From: CAZCAC01 sp964496575
GTDB taxonomy: Bacteria > Planctomycetota > UBA1135 > GCA-002686595
DNA: 16,172 bases
Direction: 5' to 3'
Assembly (NCBI GenBank): GCA_964496575.1
Contig: CAZCAC010000172.1
Location: 1-16,172 of the forward strand
Positions 12,329 to 16,172 of the stretch are shown here, piece after piece. The translations under genes and the position numbers were made by a program. Under the pieces are notes generated by a model that saw only the letters and a program-made list of their open reading frames with translations, ran no database searches and was not told the origin of the DNA. The number at the start of each line of letters is the position of its first letter. Positions within the stretch are counted from its first letter, which is position 1.

Positions 12329-14380
12329 TCAATCAGTGACCCGCAAGCGCAGCTCGGGATCCCCGAACAAGGTCAGCTCGTAGTACTGGTAGCGGAACCA
12401 CCCGATGCTGTCCAGGCGCCACAGACAGCTCTCCCTCGCCTCCTGAAGGGCACGGCCGAGCTCGAAGACGCCGTCGCCGAGAACGCTGTGGAAGAACTCT
12501 CGCGAGAACATCGTCGTCACCGAATCGAGGTTGTTCCCCGCGGCGCCCAGCCCCTCCCTCGAGTTCACGATGCAGGCGAAGGCACCGTGCGCTCTCGTGG
12601 TGATCTCCTCGGCGAAGCAATTGGCCGAATCGAACGAGCCCAGCGAACAGGAATCATCGAAGAAGAAGAAGTAGTTCGTATTCGTCAGGTTCCCGATCCA
12701 GTCGTACATGTTGTACGACGTGTACGTGGTGCACAACTTGACCATTCCCCAGTTGTGGTCTCCGTGATCGGCGATGTAGATGATCTGAGGGGTGGTGTTC
12801 CCGCCCACGCCGTTCAGGATGGGAAGCAACTCCGTGGTCGCGTCCCATCCATCGCTGTAGTAGTCCCACGGAGGGCTCACGTGCCCGACCCGGTTCCACG
12901 AGCTCGGCGCGTAGTCCTCGTCGTAGAGCGTCGTGACGGTGAAGCCCCGGGCATTGGCGATTCCCGGACTCTCGAGGCCCGCGGTGAAGTGGCCTAGATA
13001 GAGGCTCGATCCGAGCCTCATCAGCTCCGAGAAGGGCTTGTTGAACTCCTGTATGTCGCCGAAGCCCAGGTAGCCGCCCATGGAACCGGCCACGTCCAGG
13101 TAGGGATCGGTGGTGCTCTCGTAGGTGAGCGTCTTCTCGACGAAGTTGAACACGTCGGTCGCATCTTCCACCGCCGCACGGCCGACGAAGATCTCCGCCC
13201 GGAGGTCCACGTCACCACCGCCGGGACCGTCGTGTTTCTCGGCGTACTTCCCATCGGCGTCGTGGTCGAAGGTGCAATCGGCCGGATCGACGCAGCCGTA
13301 GTACAGGTCGGCCGGGACGGTGTAGCCGGACTGGATGAAGAACCTGGGGGGAATGATGTCCTTGTCTCCACCGAGCAATGCGTATTCGGTGCCCCACGTC
13401 TGGTAGGCATCGATCAGGAAGTTGCGGAATCGGGTCGCATCGTCGCTTCCACCGCTCGGCTTGCTTCCGTCGTAGTTCGCGAGGATCCAGCTCGTGGTCA
13501 CGATCCCCGCGGGGATGCCGCGAATCGTCTTCGAGTCACAGAGCGCCTGGAAGCTGTGCGGGCCCGAGAGACCGGCCAGTGCGTCGGTGGTGATGACGAC
13601 GTACTCGTAGTCCGCCCCGTAGTACGGGCTCGTCGGGTCGGACAGGGGCGTGGGCTGAAACGGGACCGCGGCAATGGGCGCATGCGTCGCGCCGCCTCGG
13701 CCCGAGCTGCCGTAGGACGCCAGAGCGTCCGGATTGTCCAGCTGTCGCCTCAACTTCCGCAGTAGAGCCTCCCTCGGCTCGACCCGACGCCGGGAGTCGG
13801 CGTCGACGAGGCGTACGACGAGTCGCATCCCGGTCGCAACCCTCAGGCTGCCGGCTCTCGGTGAGTACTGGAGAGGGAAGAGATTCACATGCGCTATCCG
13901 GTAGCCGCGATCTACCTGAACAGTCACCAACTCGTGCTGCTCGACCGGCCAGTACTCGGTCATCGAGAAGATCTCGCGGTCCGGCGGCGTCGGGGTGTCG
14001 GGGGGGCCGGCGTACCTGAAGAACTGCTCCGCGCCTTGCTCGAGCCGGTAGGTGCCGGCCAGCGGCAAGGCGCCGACGGGCTCACTGGTGACCTCCTCGA
14101 TCTCCATGCCGGCCGGAACGAGGATCTGCGCGTGCCGGACCGGAATCACCGGCGCTCCCGCCTGGTTGTATCTCTTGAGCCCGCTGATCGTGACGCTGGT
14201 GATTCCCTCGACGGTGGTGATCCCCGGTGCGTCGAAGCGGTACTCGAGCACCAGACCATCGTCGCTCGTCGTCACCCGCGGATCCTCGTCACTCGCGGCG
14301 ATGGAGGTCCCGGCTCCGATCATCGCGATCGCCAGCGTGGTGACCATTGCCGTAAGCAAGGATGTCCTGGTTCGCTTCAT
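12329..14380 (-). CDS. Secreted gingipain-like cysteine protease (peptidase family C25)
   Basis: 683 aa. Signal peptide: KRTR at 2-5, hydrophobic 8-28, likely cut after SIAA (26-29). Residues about 35-215 look like the beta-rich C25 pro-domain. The catalytic part starts near YEYVVITTD (258-265), with LLGGDKDIIPPR (335-346), the presumed catalytic histidine H539 in IYIADHGDHNWG, and cysteine C578 in FFDDSCSLGSFD. Next come CFAEEI, the GAFACIVNSREGLG loop and the terminal TLFGDPELRLRV, a hallmark of the family. It reads DHG where many members have GHG. No C-terminal sorting domain or Ig-like tail is visible; the protein ends at the GDP motif, so it may be periplasmic or exported by another route. 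The ATG at 14380 has AGAGGAG eight bases upstream, which fixes the start. The frame stays open to 14734 but that part overlaps the divergent gene. Confidence 0.92.
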   Translation of the reverse strand: MKRTRTSLLTAMVTTLAIAMIGAGTSIAASDEDPRVTTSDDGLVLEYRFDAPGITTVEGITSVTISGLKRYNQAGAPVIPVRHAQILVPAGMEIEEVTSEPVGALPLAGTYRLEQGAEQFFRYAGPPDTPTPPDREIFSMTEYWPVEQHELVTVQVDRGYRIAHVNLFPLQYSPRAGSLRVATGMRLVVRLVDADSRRRVEPREALLRKLRRQLDNPDALASYGSSGRGGATHAPIAAVPFQPTPLSDPTSPYYGADYEYVVITTDALAGLSGPHSFQALCDSKTIRGIPAGIVTTSWILANYDGSKPSGGSDDATRFRNFLIDAYQTWGTEYALLGGDKDIIPPRFFIQSGYTVPADLYYGCVDPADCTFDHDADGKYAEKHDGPGGGDVDLRAEIFVGRAAVEDATDVFNFVEKTLTYESTTDPYLDVAGSMGGYLGFGDIQEFNKPFSELMRLGSSLYLGHFTAGLESPGIANARGFTVTTLYDEDYAPSSWNRVGHVSPPWDYYSDGWDATTELLPILNGVGGNTTPQIIYIADHGDHNWGMVKLCTTYTSYNMYDWIGNLTNTNYFFFFDDSCSLGSFDSANCFAEEITTRAHGAFACIVNSREGLGAAGNNLDSVTTMFSREFFHSVLGDGVFELGRALQEARESCLWRLDSIGWFRYQYYELTLFGDPELRLRVTD

Positions 14381-14592
14381 GCTCAGCACTCCTCTGGAAC
14401 TCGATACACCGCTCGGCGTTTCGTCTATCGATTCGGGTGAGCACCATCGTACTGCACCACGGCGAGCGCCGCTAGCGAGCGGGGTTGCGGCACCCGACAC
14501 AGCGTTCCAACTTCGAACCCACGGGGGACCTTGCCCTCGGGGGGACGTTGCGGTTGAATCGGGTCTGACGCCGTTCCCGGAGGACCTGTCCC
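14381..14592. other. Divergent spacer between protease and repeat-protein genes
   Basis: 212 bases with ribosome-binding sites at both ends: AGAGGAG on the minus strand (14395-14389) and GGAGG on the plus strand (14579-14583). A weak plus-strand promoter-like pair is TTGCCC (14531-14536) and TTGAAT (14554-14559), spaced 17. I found no strong inverted repeat or small gene. Confidence 0.35.
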
Positions 14593-16172
14593 GTGGCACC
14601 GAACGAAACGCCCCAGCGCAAGTGGCTCCTCGCCCTGTTGCTGCTCCCGCTGCTGGTGGTGGTGTGGCTCGGTCAGCTCGGCGGCGATGGCGGGAGCCGG
14701 CGGAATGTTCTGGCAACCGAACCCGACCCCGCACGGCTGGAGGCGCCGGATTCGCTCGAGTACGAGGCGTCGTTTCCGCCTCGCGCGACGGCCAGCTCGG
14801 AGGTCGAGGGTGCTGCCGAACCCGCCGAGCGAGTCGACGCGAGCCTGGGAGGAAGCGGTCCGACGCTCACCGCCCAGCTCTTGGTTACCGTGCTCGACGC
14901 GGAACGGGGCGGTCCGGTGAATGGGGCGATGGTCGCGGCGCGCTGGACCGAGATGCGGCGCTGGAGATCGGCGAGGTGCAACGAGTCGGGCGTGGCAGAG
15001 CTGGAGGTTCCCGCGAGGCAAATCCTCGACGTCGACGTACTCAGCACCAAGGGCGCGTTCGTGAGGCAGTCGTTCCAGGTTGAGGAGCTCTTCCCCGGCG
15101 CCGTGCGCGAGCTCTCCATCAGTGTGACGCCGAGGTACGACGCGCAGTTCTTCGGTCGAGTCGTGAGCGCGGAGGATGGTCTTCCGATCGCCGGCGCGGA
15201 GGTTCGCCGCGGAGGGGGTTCGACGTTCATCGTGAACGGATCGGCTCGAGCCTCGGAGGTCGAGGCGTCGGCGTCGGCGACGACCGATCGAGATGGTTGC
15301 TTCGACCTGTCCTATCGCAGGTACGTCACGAAGGCGGTGCAGATCAGCGCCCCCGGGCGAACCCCCGCGAGCGTCACGCTCGGGCGCATCGCGACCACGC
15401 CTGCTTCGCGGCACGAGGTACGACTCGCACGCGGCGCCCGCCTGGAGGGGATCGTGACCAGCAGCCTGGCGCTTCCCGACTCGCTCCGAGTGTGCGTGCG
15501 CGGGCGAATCGGTCCCCAGCTCACCTTTCAGGATGAGTGGACGGGGGTCATGGGTTTCGGAGGCGTCTTCTCGATCGATGGCCTTCCGCCGGACGAGACG
15601 CTGGTGGTGGAGATCCGCTCGGGCGAGTTGCTGGTGCGTCGCGAGCCCGAGGCGTTGACTCTCCACCCCGGGGAGACGCGCCGGGTGGAGTGGCATCTGG
15701 GATCCGGGGCCACGATCCAGGGACAGGTGCTCGGCGAGGACGGCGTGTGCGAACCCCGGCGGAGCGTGCTCCTCCTCCCCGCGTCGAGGGGGATCGGCGG
15801 TTCCTTCAGCCACCAGCTCTTCGCGCAGAACCTGCGCCCGGGAACCGTGCCCGGGAGACCCTTCGACGGGCGGAAGACGGCGACGAGTGATGATCAGGGG
15901 TGCTTCACCTTCTCCGGGATCGCCGCCGGAGAATGGGTGCTGGCCGCGGAAGGTGGGCCCGAGTCGGTCTCCCTGGCGACTCGCCTGAGCATCACTCCAC
16001 ACGACGCCGAGATCGAGGTGACGGTGGCGATTCGCCGGGGCGAGCTCATCTCGGGGCGCGTGCTCGACCTTTCCGGAAGCGGTGCCGACCGAGCCTACGT
16101 GACGGCGAAGGGGCTGGACAATGCAGGGCTCCTGACCTACGCGGAGTCATTCCTGCAACCTCGGGGCCTCGA
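14593..16172 (+). CDS. Membrane-anchored protein with carboxypeptidase-regulatory-like repeats (partial, 3' end beyond window)
   Basis: 526 codons are present and the frame is still open at the edge. The start is GTG at 14593, supported by GGAGG at 14579-14583, nine bases upstream, and by the sequence that follows: MAPNETPQRKW, then one hydrophobic span (11-28) lacking a signal-peptidase site, so a signal anchor is likely. Residues 30-90 are a low-complexity linker. Beta-rich modules follow with the carboxypeptidase-regulatory-like pattern: FFGRVVSAEDGLPIAGAEVR (186-205), GARLEGIVTS (281-290), GATIQGQVLGEDG (372-384) and GELISGRVLDLSG (483-495). Between them are turn motifs such as TTDRDGCFDLSYR and TSDDQGCFTFSGI. 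These modules usually mediate adhesion or stabilise exported proteins; no catalytic domain is seen in this part. Divergent from the C25 protease with a 212-base spacer; a functional link is possible but unproven. Confidence 0.85.
   Translation, partial: MAPNETPQRKWLLALLLLPLLVVVWLGQLGGDGGSRRNVLATEPDPARLEAPDSLEYEASFPPRATASSEVEGAAEPAERVDASLGGSGPTLTAQLLVTVLDAERGGPVNGAMVAARWTEMRRWRSARCNESGVAELEVPARQILDVDVLSTKGAFVRQSFQVEELFPGAVRELSISVTPRYDAQFFGRVVSAEDGLPIAGAEVRRGGGSTFIVNGSARASEVEASASATTDRDGCFDLSYRRYVTKAVQISAPGRTPASVTLGRIATTPASRHEVRLARGARLEGIVTSSLALPDSLRVCVRGRIGPQLTFQDEWTGVMGFGGVFSIDGLPPDETLVVEIRSGELLVRREPEALTLHPGETRRVEWHLGSGATIQGQVLGEDGVCEPRRSVLLLPASRGIGGSFSHQLFAQNLRPGTVPGRPFDGRKTATSDDQGCFTFSGIAAGEWVLAAEGGPESVSLATRLSITPHDAEIEVTVAIRRGELISGRVLDLSGSGADRAYVTAKGLDNAGLLTYAESFLQPRGL

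Noticed and set aside
14425..16002. 525-codon reverse frame opposite the repeat-protein gene
   Set aside because: The plus-strand GTG frame from 14593 has a Shine-Dalgarno, a membrane anchor and repeated beta modules; the reverse product is Arg/His-rich and featureless.
1..16172. CRISPR array, tRNA, rRNA, transposase or phage cassette
   Set aside because: I saw no regularly spaced repeats, cloverleaf-like sequence, rRNA signature or mobile-element protein in any frame.

Overview
The window is very GC-rich by eye, with G or C at most third codon positions. It holds eight complete protein-coding genes and a ninth that runs off the right edge. I see no rRNA, tRNA, CRISPR array, insertion sequence or phage gene. 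The gene set points to an environmental bacterium of the Planctomycetota or a neighbouring PVC/FCB-type lineage: a secreted squalene-cyclase-fold protein with a discoidin-like tail, a gingipain-type C25 protease, PD40 propellers and carboxypeptidase-regulatory-like repeats. That assignment is an inference from gene style, not from a marker gene.

Layout, left to right. (1) 79-2508 (+): exported three-domain protein with a prenyltransferase/squalene-oxidase-repeat core, followed by a strong hairpin. (2) 2509-3027: a gap of about 520 bases with no convincing gene but a 71-nt nested inverted-repeat structure. (3) 3028-3720 (+): short-chain dehydrogenase. (4) 3757-5478 (-): multi-membrane GT-C-type glycosyltransferase, convergent with the dehydrogenase. 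(5) 5479-5654: divergent intergenic region packed with inverted repeats. (6) 5655-7670 (+): one polypeptide joining chorismate mutase, prephenate dehydratase, an ACT domain and DAHP synthase. (7) 7708-9081 (-): APC-family amino-acid permease, convergent with the aromatic gene. (8) 9381-10247 (+): class I methyltransferase fold behind a lipoprotein signal. (9) 10432-12282 (+): SMP-30-like plus PD40 double propeller. (10) 12329-14380 (-): secreted C25 protease. (11) 14593 to the edge (+): membrane-anchored protein with carboxypeptidase-regulatory-like repeats, open at 16172.

The genes do not form one operon. They alternate strand and are mostly separated by hairpins or divergent spacers, so this looks like a chromosomal stretch of independent transcription units. 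The main theme is the cell envelope and exterior: exported proteins, a lipoprotein, a membrane glycosyltransferase and a permease. The aromatic-biosynthesis fusion is the main metabolic gene. The observations most worth following are the CM-PDT-ACT-DAHPS fusion, with its first and last enzymes on one chain sharing one ACT sensor; the lipoprotein-anchored methyltransferase fold; and the 71-nt structured element at 2551-2621.
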